Source: Azohydromonas aeria (lineage in GTDB: Bacteria; Pseudomonadota; Gammaproteobacteria; Burkholderiales; Burkholderiaceae_C). From it: a DNA stretch of 40,379 bases. A program made the position numbers and the translations under genes. Where the stretch lies: positions 1 through 40,379 of the forward strand of contig NZ_VIDQ01000069.1 of assembly GCF_009760915.1 (NCBI RefSeq), given 5' to 3'. Of this stretch, positions 33,864 to 40,379 are shown piece by piece; within the stretch, counting starts at the first letter, position 1; the number at the start of each line of letters is the position of its first letter. Below the pieces are notes generated by a model. The model made no database searches and was not told the DNA's origin. It saw only the letters and a program-made list of their open reading frames with translations.

Positions 33864-34970
33864 ATGGCGGACGACGATTTCACGCCCCTCCCGCCACGCC
33901 GCCCGCCTGCGCCGCCGGGCCTCGCGTCGCGGTTGCGAACGAGACTTTTCGGGAGCTGGCTCAGCGGCGTGGCGACGCTCGCGATCCTGGCGCTGCTGGC
34001 CTGGGGCCTGCCGCGGCTGCTGGACTGGGCGCTGTGGCAGGCGGTGTGGGCGCCGGACGTGGACGCCTGCCAGGCCGCGCGCGGCCACGGCGCCTGCTGG
34101 GGCGTGGTGGCGGAGAAGCACCGGCTGATCCTGTTCGGCCGCTACCCGTTCAAGGAGCAATGGCGCCCGGCCGCGGCGCTGGCGCTGTGGATCGCGCTGG
34201 GCGCGTGGAGCCTGGCGCGCGCCGGGCGGCCCGGCGGCGGCCGCGTCCTGCCCTGGGCCTGGATCGCCGGGCTCCTGGGCGGCGTGCTGCTGCTGCGCGG
34301 CGGCTTCGCGGGGCTGCCCTTCGTGCCCACCGAGCAGTGGGGCGGCCTGCCGCTGACGCTGCTGCTGGCGCTGGTGGCCATCGGGCTGGCCTTCCCGCTG
34401 GCCATTGCGCTGGCGCTGGCGCGGCGCTCCGGGCCGCCGCTGCTGCGGGGCCTGAGCACGCTCTACATCGAGCTGATCCGCGGCGTGCCGCTGGTGTCGG
34501 TGCTGTTCATGGCGAGTTTCATCTTTCCGCTGCTGCTGCCGCCCGGGAGCAATCCGGACGTGCTGCTGCGCGTGCTGGCCGGGCTGGCGCTGTTTGCCGC
34601 CGCCTATCTCGCCGAGGCCGTGCGTGCCGGGCTGCAGGCGGTGCCGCTGGCGCAGGCGCAGGCCGCGCGCAGCCTGGGGCTCACCGCCTGGCAGGTGCAG
34701 CGCCTGGTGCTGCTGCCGCAGGCGCTGCGCGCGGCGCTGCCGGCGCTGCTCAACAGCTTCATCTCCACCTTCAAGGACAGCTCGCTGGTGACCATCGTCA
34801 GCCTCTACGAGCTCACCGGCGCCCTGGGCCTGGCGCTCAGCGGCGACCCGGTGTGGCGGCCGTTCAAGGTCGAGGGCTACCTGTTCATCACGGCGATCTA
34901 TTTCATCGGCTGCGCCGCGATGTCGGCGGGCGGGCGCTGGGCCGAGGCGCGCTGGCGGCGCGGGAACTGA
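33864..34970 (+). CDS. aapM: Amino-acid ABC permease AapM-type
   Basis: 368-residue permease. A Pro-rich cytoplasmic tail (PLPPRRPPAPPG) leads to a first helix near 37-58, a loop with CQAARGHGACWGVVAEKHRLILFGRYPFKEQWRP characteristic of AapM/BztC, and the ABC permease domain (IELIRGVPLVSVLFMASF, coupling loop AQAQAARSLGLTAWQVQRLVLLPQALRAALPAL). ATG 33864 lies 4 nt after the aapQ stop. Confidence 0.92.
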   Translation: MADDDFTPLPPRRPPAPPGLASRLRTRLFGSWLSGVATLAILALLAWGLPRLLDWALWQAVWAPDVDACQAARGHGACWGVVAEKHRLILFGRYPFKEQWRPAAALALWIALGAWSLARAGRPGGGRVLPWAWIAGLLGGVLLLRGGFAGLPFVPTEQWGGLPLTLLLALVAIGLAFPLAIALALARRSGPPLLRGLSTLYIELIRGVPLVSVLFMASFIFPLLLPPGSNPDVLLRVLAGLALFAAAYLAEAVRAGLQAVPLAQAQAARSLGLTAWQVQRLVLLPQALRAALPALLNSFISTFKDSSLVTIVSLYELTGALGLALSGDPVWRPFKVEGYLFITAIYFIGCAAMSAGGRWAEARWRRGN

Positions 34971-34974
34971 AGGC

Positions 34975-35766
34975 ATGTCCCACGTGATGTCCACCCCTGA
35001 CACCGCCCCGCTGCTGCGCTTCGAGCGCGTGAACAAATGGTTCGGCGCGCACCACGTGCTGCGCGACGTGGATTTCAGCGTCCAGCCGGGCGAGCGCGTG
35101 GTGCTGTGTGGGCCGTCGGGCAGCGGCAAGTCCACACTGCTGCGCTGCGTGAACCGGCTGGAGCGGTTTGAGGAGGGCAAGCTGACGGTGGACGGCCTGG
35201 CCTTCGAGCCCGGGCGGCGCGAGGACGAGCGCGCGCTGCAGGCGCTGCGCCGGCGCGTGGGCATGGTGTTCCAGCAGTTCAACCTGTTCCCGCACCTGAC
35301 CGTGCTGCAGAACCTCACGCTCGGCCCCGTCATGGCCGGCGAGCGCGAGGGCGCGGTGCGCGAGCGCGCCTTGGCGCAACTGGAGCGGGTGCGGGTGGCG
35401 GAGCAGGCATTGAAATACCCGCTGCAGCTCTCGGGCGGGCAGCAGCAGCGCGTGGCCATCGCCCGGGCGCTGGTGCAGGCGCCGAAGCTCCTGCTCTTCG
35501 ACGAGCCCACCTCGGCGCTGGACCCGGAAGTGGTGCAGGAGGTGCTCGACGTGATGCGCGCCCTGGCCGATCAGGGACAGGCCATGCTGTGCGTGACGCA
35601 CGAGATGGGCTTCGCCCGCGCCGTGGCCGACCGGGTGGTGTTCATGGACGAGGGCCAGATCGTCGAGCAGGCTCCGGCGGCCGAGTTCTTCGCCGCGCCG
35701 CGGCGCGCACGCACCCGCGCCTTCCTGCAGCGGGTGCTGGACCCGGCCGGCACGGCGCGGGATTGA
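34975..35766 (+). CDS. aapP: Amino-acid ABC ATPase AapP-type
   Basis: 263-residue ATPase of polar amino-acid importers. Walker A GPSGSGKST (46-54), Q-loop VFQQFNLFPHLT, signature LSGGQ (152-156), Walker B KLLLFDEPTSALDPEV, and switch VTHEMGFA. It starts 4 nt after aapM and closes the operon. The protein starts at ATG 34975; ATG 34987 inside it is a less likely alternative. Confidence 0.94.
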   Translation: MSHVMSTPDTAPLLRFERVNKWFGAHHVLRDVDFSVQPGERVVLCGPSGSGKSTLLRCVNRLERFEEGKLTVDGLAFEPGRREDERALQALRRRVGMVFQQFNLFPHLTVLQNLTLGPVMAGEREGAVRERALAQLERVRVAEQALKYPLQLSGGQQQRVAIARALVQAPKLLLFDEPTSALDPEVVQEVLDVMRALADQGQAMLCVTHEMGFARAVADRVVFMDEGQIVEQAPAAEFFAAPRRARTRAFLQRVLDPAGTARD

Positions 35767-35816
35767 AAGGCTGCGGCACACTGCCCGGCCTGTACGACGA
35801 CTTTCCGACGCCGCTC

Positions 35817-36413
35817 ATGACCGCCCCGCGCCAGCCCGAATACCGCATCGATCCCCAGTTCACCGAGCGCTGGTCGCCGCGCGCCTTCACCGGCGAGGCG
35901 CTGGACAAGGGCTCACTGATGACCTGCCTGGAAGCGGCGCGCTGGGCGCCTTCGGGCAACAACCTGCAGCCCTGGCGCTTCGTCTACGGCCTGCGCGGCA
36001 CGCCGGCGTTCGAGCAGCTGCTGGGCACGCTGGTGGAGAGCAACCGCGTCTGGGCCCGGCAGGCCGGCGCGCTGGTGCTGGTGCTGTCGCGCACGCAGCG
36101 CCTGGTGCCGGGCAAGGAGGGGCCGCAGCCCATCGCCTCGCACGCCTTCGACGCCGGCGCGGCCTGGATGAGCCTGGCGCTGCAGGCCCAGGCGCTGGGC
36201 CTGCACGCGCATGCCATGGGCGGCTTCGACAAGGCCCGCGCGCGCGAGGTGCTGGCCGTGCCCGACGACCACGCGCTGCACGCCGTGGTGGCGCTGGGCC
36301 GGCGCGGCGAGGCGTCGCTGCTGCCCGAAGCGCTGCGCGAGCGCGAGCAGCCCAACGGGCGGCTGCCGCTGTCGGCGCTGGTGGCGGAAGGGAAGTTCAG
36401 CTTCGAGGGCTGA
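35817..36413 (+). CDS. Nitroreductase-family flavoprotein
   Basis: 198-residue FMN oxidoreductase. The FMN-binding start RWSPRAFTGEAL is followed by CLEAARWAPSGNNLQPWRFVYGLR; HAFDAGAAWMSLALQAQALGLHAHAMGGFD holds the dimer/cofactor helix; VALGRRGE follows near the end. The ATG at 35817 gives the usual N-terminus; the longer frame back to 35589 overlaps aapP. Substrate not known. Its stop abuts the cysB stop on the other strand, both within TGATCA. Confidence 0.88.
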   Translation: MTAPRQPEYRIDPQFTERWSPRAFTGEALDKGSLMTCLEAARWAPSGNNLQPWRFVYGLRGTPAFEQLLGTLVESNRVWARQAGALVLVLSRTQRLVPGKEGPQPIASHAFDAGAAWMSLALQAQALGLHAHAMGGFDKARAREVLAVPDDHALHAVVALGRRGEASLLPEALREREQPNGRLPLSALVAEGKFSFEG

Positions 36414-37361
36414 TCACAGCGGCGCCGGCTGCGCCGCCGCCGCGCGCGCGGCCTGGGCCTGCATCACGATCTCCGGCTTCAGGTGCGGCGCGAAGGCCTG
36501 GATGAAGTCGTAGGCGTAGGCGCGCAGCAGCGCGCCGCGGCGCAGCGCCACGCTGGTGGTGTTGATGGCGAACAGGTGCCGCGCGTCAATGGCGCGCAGC
36601 GGGTGGTCGCGCTCGTCGTCGAACGCGATCGAGGCCACGATGCCCACGCCCATGCCCAGCCCGACGTAGGTCTTGATCACGTCGGCATCCATGGCGCTGA
36701 GCACCAGCTGCATGGGCAGCCCGGCGCGGCGGAAGGCGTCGTCGATGGTGCCGCGGCCGGTGAAGCCGACGTCGTAGGTGATGAGCGGATAGGCCGCCAG
36801 CCGCTGCAGCGTCAGCGGCCCCTCCAGTAGCTCGTGCTCGGCCGGCACCACCACCGAGTGCGTCCAGCGGTAGCACGACAGCGCCACCAGCGCGTCCTGC
36901 TCGGCCAGGGACTGCGTGGCGATGCCGATGTCGGCCTCGCCGCTGATCAGCATTTGCGCGATCTGCGTGGGCGAGCCCTGGTGCAGCTTCAGGCTCACGC
37001 TGGGGTGGCGCGCCTGGAAGTCGCGCACCACCGCCGGCAGCGCGTAGCGTGCCTGCGAGTGCGTGGCCGCCACGGCCAGCGTGCCGATGTCGCCTTGGCT
37101 GAAGTCCTCGCCGATGCGGTGCAGGTTCTGCGCCTCGGTCAGCAGCCGCTCCACCACCGGCAGCAGTGTGCGCCCGGGCGCGGTCAGCCCGGTCAGGCGC
37201 TTGCCCTGGCGCACGAAGATCTCCACCCCCAGCTCCTGTTCCAGCTCGCGGATCTGCCGGCTCACGCCGGGCTGCGAGGTGTGCAGCGCCTGCGCGACCT
37301 CGGTCAGGTTGAAGCCGCAACGCACGGCTTCGCGCACGGAGCGCAACTGCTGGAAATTCAT
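36414..37361 (-). CDS. cysB: LysR-family regulator CysB
   Basis: Master activator of sulfur assimilation, 315 residues. The winged helix-turn-helix lies at about 2-60 (MNFQQLRSVREAVRCGFNLTEVAQALHTSQPGVSRQIRELEQELGVEIFVRQGKRLTGLT, the CysB-type wording). The effector domain (about 90-300) has ATHSQARYALPAVVRDF, LHQGSPTQIAQMLISGEADIGIATQS, ITYDVGFTGRGTIDDAFRRAGL and DADVIKTYVGLGMGVGIV, which bind N-acetylserine or sulfate in known CysB proteins. The start at 37361 has GGGGGA in front; a frame ten codons longer has no such site. It is the expected regulator of both sulfate operons in this window. Confidence 0.93.
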   Translation of the reverse strand: MNFQQLRSVREAVRCGFNLTEVAQALHTSQPGVSRQIRELEQELGVEIFVRQGKRLTGLTAPGRTLLPVVERLLTEAQNLHRIGEDFSQGDIGTLAVAATHSQARYALPAVVRDFQARHPSVSLKLHQGSPTQIAQMLISGEADIGIATQSLAEQDALVALSCYRWTHSVVVPAEHELLEGPLTLQRLAAYPLITYDVGFTGRGTIDDAFRRAGLPMQLVLSAMDADVIKTYVGLGMGVGIVASIAFDDERDHPLRAIDARHLFAINTTSVALRRGALLRAYAYDFIQAFAPHLKPEIVMQAQAARAAAAQPAPL

Positions 37362-37387
37362 GCAATCCCCCAGAGGTCGGAACGCTT

Positions 37388-37417
37388 TCATTATTGAAGC
37401 TGCGTTTTTCGTGCCAA
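37388..37417 (-). promoter_or_regulatory. Promoter of cysB
   Basis: On the - strand TTGGCA (37417-37412) and TAATGA (37393-37388) are separated by 18 bp; an overlapping ATAATG at 17 bp is equally possible. The region is AT-rich compared with its surroundings. Confidence 0.55.
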
Positions 37418-37519
37418 CGAAGGGTTGGACACTTGCTCATGCGTTGGGCGCATGAGCCCTGGGAGAAGGCCTGTTTCGGCGCGGTCCGCGCCCCCTCGCC
37501 TGGGTGGGGTGCCGGTGGC

Positions 37520-38662
37520 TCAGTCCGGGCTGGCCGTGGCGATGACGCCGCCGCCCAGGCACACCTCGCCGTCGTAGAGCACGGCCGACTGCCCCGGCGT
37601 CACGGCCCACTGCGGCTGCCCGAAATGCAGCGCGACGGCGTCCACCGCCGGCAGCGACAGGCGGCAGGGCGCGTCGGACTGGCGGTAGCGCGTCTTGGCC
37701 GCCAGCGCGCCGGGCGCGGGCGTGCGCCCGGCCACCCAGCTCAGGTCCTGCGCCACCAGGGATCGGCTCAGCAGCCAGGGGTGGTCGTGGCCCTGCACCG
37801 CGTAGAGCGTGTTGGTGGCCGGGTCCTTGCGCGCGACGTACCAGGGCTCGTGCTCGCCGCCGCCGCGCGGGGCGCCCTTCTCCTTCACGCCGCCGATGCC
37901 CAGGCCCTGGCGCTGGCCCAGCGTGTAGAAGCTCAGGCCCACGTGCTCGCCGATCTTGCGGCCGCGCGCGTCCTTGATCGGCCCGGGCTGGTTGGAGAGG
38001 TAGCGGTTCAGGAACTCGCGGAACGGCCGCTCGCCGATGAAGCAGATGCCGGTGGAGTCCTTCTTCTTCGCATTGGGCAGCCCGGCCTCGCCGGCGATGC
38101 GCCGCACTTCGGTCTTGGGCAGCTCGCCCACCGGGAAAAGCGTGCGCGCGAGCTGCGGCTGGTTCAGGCGGTGCAGGAAATAGCTCTGGTCCTTGAGCGG
38201 ATCGAGGCCCTTGAGCAGCTGGAACTCGCCGCCGACTTCGCGCACCCGCGCGTAATGCCCGGTGGCGATCTTCTCGGCCCCGAGACGCATGGCGTGATCA
38301 AGAAAAGCCTTGAACTTGATCTCGGCGTTGCACAGCACGTCCGGATTCGGCGTGCGGTTCGCCTGATACTCGCGCAGGAACTCGGCGAAGACGCGGTCCT
38401 TGTACTCGGCGGCGAAGTTGACGTGCTCGATCTCGATGCCGATGACCTCGGCCACGCTGGCGGCGTCGATGAAGTCCTGGCGCGAGGAGCAGTACTCGCT
38501 GCTGTCGTCGTCCTCCCAGTTCTTCATGAAGATGCCCACCACCTCGTGGCCCTGCTGCTTGAGCAGCCAGGCGCTGACGGCGGAATCCACCCCGCCGCTC
38601 AGGCCCACCACGACGCGGCGCGGACGCGCGCCCACGTGCACCGCCGGTGCGGCGGCGCTCAT
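37520..38662 (-). CDS. mnmA: tRNA-specific 2-thiouridylase MnmA
   Basis: Adds sulfur to U34 of tRNA-Glu, -Gln and -Lys. The protein has 380 residues. PP-loop GLSGGVDS (20-27), insert MKNWEDDDSSEYCSSRQDF, catalytic C111 (NPDVLCNAEIKF) and C207 (DSTGICFIGER), tRNA-binding TGHYAR and KDQSYFL, and a C-terminal barrel with FGQPQWAVTPGQSAVLYDGEVCLGGG. The start at 38662 overlaps the NUDIX gene stop by 4 nt (ATGA). E. coli also places nudJ next to mnmA. Confidence 0.96.
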   Translation of the reverse strand: MSAAAPAVHVGARPRRVVVGLSGGVDSAVSAWLLKQQGHEVVGIFMKNWEDDDSSEYCSSRQDFIDAASVAEVIGIEIEHVNFAAEYKDRVFAEFLREYQANRTPNPDVLCNAEIKFKAFLDHAMRLGAEKIATGHYARVREVGGEFQLLKGLDPLKDQSYFLHRLNQPQLARTLFPVGELPKTEVRRIAGEAGLPNAKKKDSTGICFIGERPFREFLNRYLSNQPGPIKDARGRKIGEHVGLSFYTLGQRQGLGIGGVKEKGAPRGGGEHEPWYVARKDPATNTLYAVQGHDHPWLLSRSLVAQDLSWVAGRTPAPGALAAKTRYRQSDAPCRLSLPAVDAVALHFGQPQWAVTPGQSAVLYDGEVCLGGGVIATASPD

Positions 38663-39162
38663 GCCTTGATCTCCGGCGCGAAGACGCTGGGGTCGGTGTT
38701 CAGCAGCTCCAGCGGGAAGCGCTTGCCGGCGAGGTGGTCTTCCACGCCGCGCAGCAGCAGCGGGTTGCGATGCCGGTGCGTGCTGGCGCGCAGCTCGGCC
38801 GCCGACATCCACAGCGTGCGCACGATGCCCTCGTCGAGCACCCAGCCCGGCTGCGGCGCGCTGGCCGTGCCGGCGAAGGCGAAGCGCAGGTACGTGATGT
38901 CCTCGCCCGCGCCCTGCCGGTACACGCGCGACAGGTACACGCCCACGAGGTGCGTGGGCACGAACACACAGCCGGTTTCCTCCAGCACCTCGCGCGCCAC
39001 GCCCTGCAGCAGCGTCTCGCCGGGATTCAGGTGGCCGGCCGGGTTGTTCAGGCGCAAGCCCTCAGCCGTGTGTTCCTCGACAAGGAGGAAGCGCTGTTCC
39101 CCATCGACCACCTTGTCGATCAGCGCCGCCACGGTGACGTTGGGTTTCCATCGTTCAGACAT
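38659..39162 (-). CDS. nudJ: NUDIX hydrolase, NudJ-like
   Basis: 167-residue phosphohydrolase. The NUDIX box is complete: G43-x5-E49-x7-R57-E58-V-x-E61-E62-x-G64 (PAGHLNPGETLLQGVAREV then LEETG). The fold start WKPNVTVAALI and FLLVEEHTAEGLRLNNPAG match NudJ, which removes phosphate from nucleoside and thiamin-type pyrophosphates. The start at 39162 is the first ATG in front of this motif. Co-translated with mnmA. Confidence 0.9.
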   Translation of the reverse strand: MSERWKPNVTVAALIDKVVDGEQRFLLVEEHTAEGLRLNNPAGHLNPGETLLQGVAREVLEETGCVFVPTHLVGVYLSRVYRQGAGEDITYLRFAFAGTASAPQPGWVLDEGIVRTLWMSAAELRASTHRHRNPLLLRGVEDHLAGKRFPLELLNTDPSVFAPEIKA

Positions 39163-39216
39163 CGCCGGATGGTAGCGTCCGCCCAACGGGTGTGCCCTGC
39201 CAGGGTCGGATTGCGG

Positions 39217-39244
39217 TTGACCGTTTTCTACATGGTGGTATAGA
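39217..39244 (+). promoter_or_regulatory. Promoter of pntA
   Basis: TTGACC (39217-39222), a 16-bp spacer and TATAGA (39239-39244): the closest match to consensus seen in the window. An AT-rich leader (CGAAAAATTTTC) leads to the ribosome site AAGGAG at 39278-39283. Confidence 0.7.
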
Positions 39245-39288
39245 ACTGCACATAGCGAAAAATTTTCAACTTCCGCAAGGAGACTTTC

Positions 39289-40379
39289 ATGCTGATCGGA
39301 GTACCGCTGGAGACAGCGGCCGGAGAGACCCGCGTCGCGGTCACGCCGGAGACCGCGAAAAAGCTCAAGGCCCAGGGCCACCAGCTCTTCGTGCAGTCCG
39401 GCGCCGGTGTCCAGGCCTCGGCACCGGATGCAGCCTACGCCGCCGTCGGGGCAGAGATCGTGGACGCCAGGGCCGCCTTCAATTGCGACCTCGTCCTCAA
39501 GGTGCGCCCGCCGGCTGACGCGGAACTGGCATTCATGAAGCGCGGCGCCACGCTGGTCGGCATGCTGAACCCCTTCGACCGCGAAGGGCTGGAGCGGCTG
39601 GCCGCGGCCGGCGTGACCAGCTTCGCGCTGGAAGCCGCGCCGCGCACCACGCGCGCGCAGAGCATGGACGTGCTCTCGTCGCAGGCCAACATCGCCGGCT
39701 ACAAGGCCGTGATCATCGCGGCCGACCGGTACCAGAAGTTCTTTCCCATGCTCATGACCGCCGCCGGCACCGTGAAGGCCGCGCGCGTGGTGATCCTGGG
39801 CGTGGGCGTGGCGGGGCTGCAGGCCATTGCCACGGCCAAGCGGCTGGGCGCGGTCATCGAGGCCTCCGACGTGCGCCCGTCCGTGAAGGAGCAGGTCGAA
39901 TCGCTGGGCGCCAAGTTCATCGACGTGCCCTACGAAACCGCGGAAGAGAAGGAAGCGGCCGAAGGCGTGGGCGGCTACGCGCGGCCGATGCCCGAGAGCT
40001 GGCTGGCGCGCCAGCGGGCCGAGGTCGCCAAGCGCGTGGCGCTGGCCGACGTGGTGATCTCCACGGCGCTGATCCCGGGCCGTCCGGCGCCGAAGCTCGT
40101 CTCCGCGGAGATGGTGCAGTCGATGAAGCCGGGTTCGGTGATCGTGGACCTGGCCGCGGCCAATGGCGGCAACTGCGCGCTGACCGTGCCCGGACAAACG
40201 GTGCAGGAGCATGGCGTGACGATCGTGGGCGAGACCAACCTGCCCGCGCTCGTGGCGGCCGACGCCAGCGCGCTGTACGCGCGCAACGTGCTGGACTTCC
40301 TGAAGCTGGTGCTGCCGAAGGACGCCACGGCCGTGAGCGTGCCGATGGACGACGACATCGTGGCCGCGTGCCTGATGAC
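39289..40379 (+). CDS. pntA: NAD(P) transhydrogenase subunit alpha (3' end outside window)
   Basis: Proton-translocating transhydrogenase, NAD(H)-binding part, which moves hydride between NADH and NADP. The first 363 codons are present. The N-terminal domain (MLIGVPLETAAGETRVAVTPETAKKLKAQGH, VGMLNPFDREGL, SSQANIAGYKAVIIAA) is followed by the Rossmann dinucleotide site VVILGVGVAGLQAIATAKRLGA (about 165-185). Then come SVKEQVESLGAKF, the mobile-loop region, TALIPGRPAPKLVSAEMV and MKPGSVIVDLAAANGGNC. ATG 39289 has AAGGAG 6 nt upstream. The reading frame is open at the window end; the split alpha form usually ends near 370-380 residues, so only a little is missing, with pntAB continuing beyond. 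Confidence 0.94.
   Translation, partial: MLIGVPLETAAGETRVAVTPETAKKLKAQGHQLFVQSGAGVQASAPDAAYAAVGAEIVDARAAFNCDLVLKVRPPADAELAFMKRGATLVGMLNPFDREGLERLAAAGVTSFALEAAPRTTRAQSMDVLSSQANIAGYKAVIIAADRYQKFFPMLMTAAGTVKAARVVILGVGVAGLQAIATAKRLGAVIEASDVRPSVKEQVESLGAKFIDVPYETAEEKEAAEGVGGYARPMPESWLARQRAEVAKRVALADVVISTALIPGRPAPKLVSAEMVQSMKPGSVIVDLAAANGGNCALTVPGQTVQEHGVTIVGETNLPALVAADASALYARNVLDFLKLVLPKDATAVSVPMDDDIVAACLM

Overview
The window is 40.4 kb of very GC-rich DNA with tightly packed genes and short gaps. Overlapping start/stop junctions (ATGA, TGATG) are common. The gene content suggests a betaproteobacterium of the order Burkholderiales, most likely Comamonadaceae. Pointers are a SWIB protein with a histone-like tail, an AapJQMP-type amino-acid transporter, PHA metabolism genes, a CysB-controlled sulfate transport region and a pntA start. 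The placement is an inference from gene content, not from a marker gene. No rRNA, tRNA, CRISPR array or insertion sequence was found.

Layout. (1) 1-5798, + strand: TonB (5' end missing), ExbB, ExbD, a Fiu-type siderophore receptor, a PKHD-type Fe(II)/2-oxoglutarate hydroxylase and an FMN-dependent alpha-hydroxy-acid oxidase. This is a complete energised iron-uptake unit with two cytoplasmic oxidoreductases attached. (2) 6142-8125: a SWIB/MDM2 chromatin-like protein; then, behind a Fur-box-like palindrome, a small PepSY-like periplasmic protein and a cytochrome b561; then a bacterioferritin that lacks the usual haem-ligand methionine. (3) 8156-9844, - strand: a translationally coupled set made of a 2-hydroxychromene-2-carboxylate isomerase/DsbA-like protein, a dienelactone hydrolase and a stand-alone receiver domain. 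(4) 9845-10672: an 828-bp gene-free stretch with an AT-richer core and two REP-like palindromes, one nested inside a 12-bp inverted repeat. (5) 10673-20498: UvrA (-), PHA synthase (+), a small Ig-like lipoprotein (+), a 3-hydroxybutyrate-oligomer hydrolase lipoprotein (-) and RecQ (-). (6) 20656-21687: SSB and a thioredoxin-like protein.

(7) 21812-29727: two complete sulfate/thiosulfate ABC transporter operons in direct tandem, each sbp-cysT-cysW-cysA, with similar promoters and a patch of near-identical cysW sequence. (8) 29770-31749, - strand: an islet holding a lower-GC endonuclease/exonuclease/phosphatase-family gene and a Phd/VapC-type toxin-antitoxin pair with a palindromic operator inside its promoter. 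(9) 31878-35766: a general amino-acid ABC transporter. (10) 35817-39162: a nitroreductase (+), CysB (-), MnmA (-) and a NUDIX hydrolase (-). (11) 39289 to the end: the 5' part of pntA behind a strong promoter.

How the genes fit together. CysB at 36414-37361 is the expected activator of the two sulfate operons about 7-15 kb away, and both operon promoters carry the same ATAAGC(A/T)T element at the same distance from -35. The iron genes of regions 1 and 2 form a second theme (uptake, modification/reduction, storage). PHA synthase and the oligomer hydrolase form a small carbon-storage theme.
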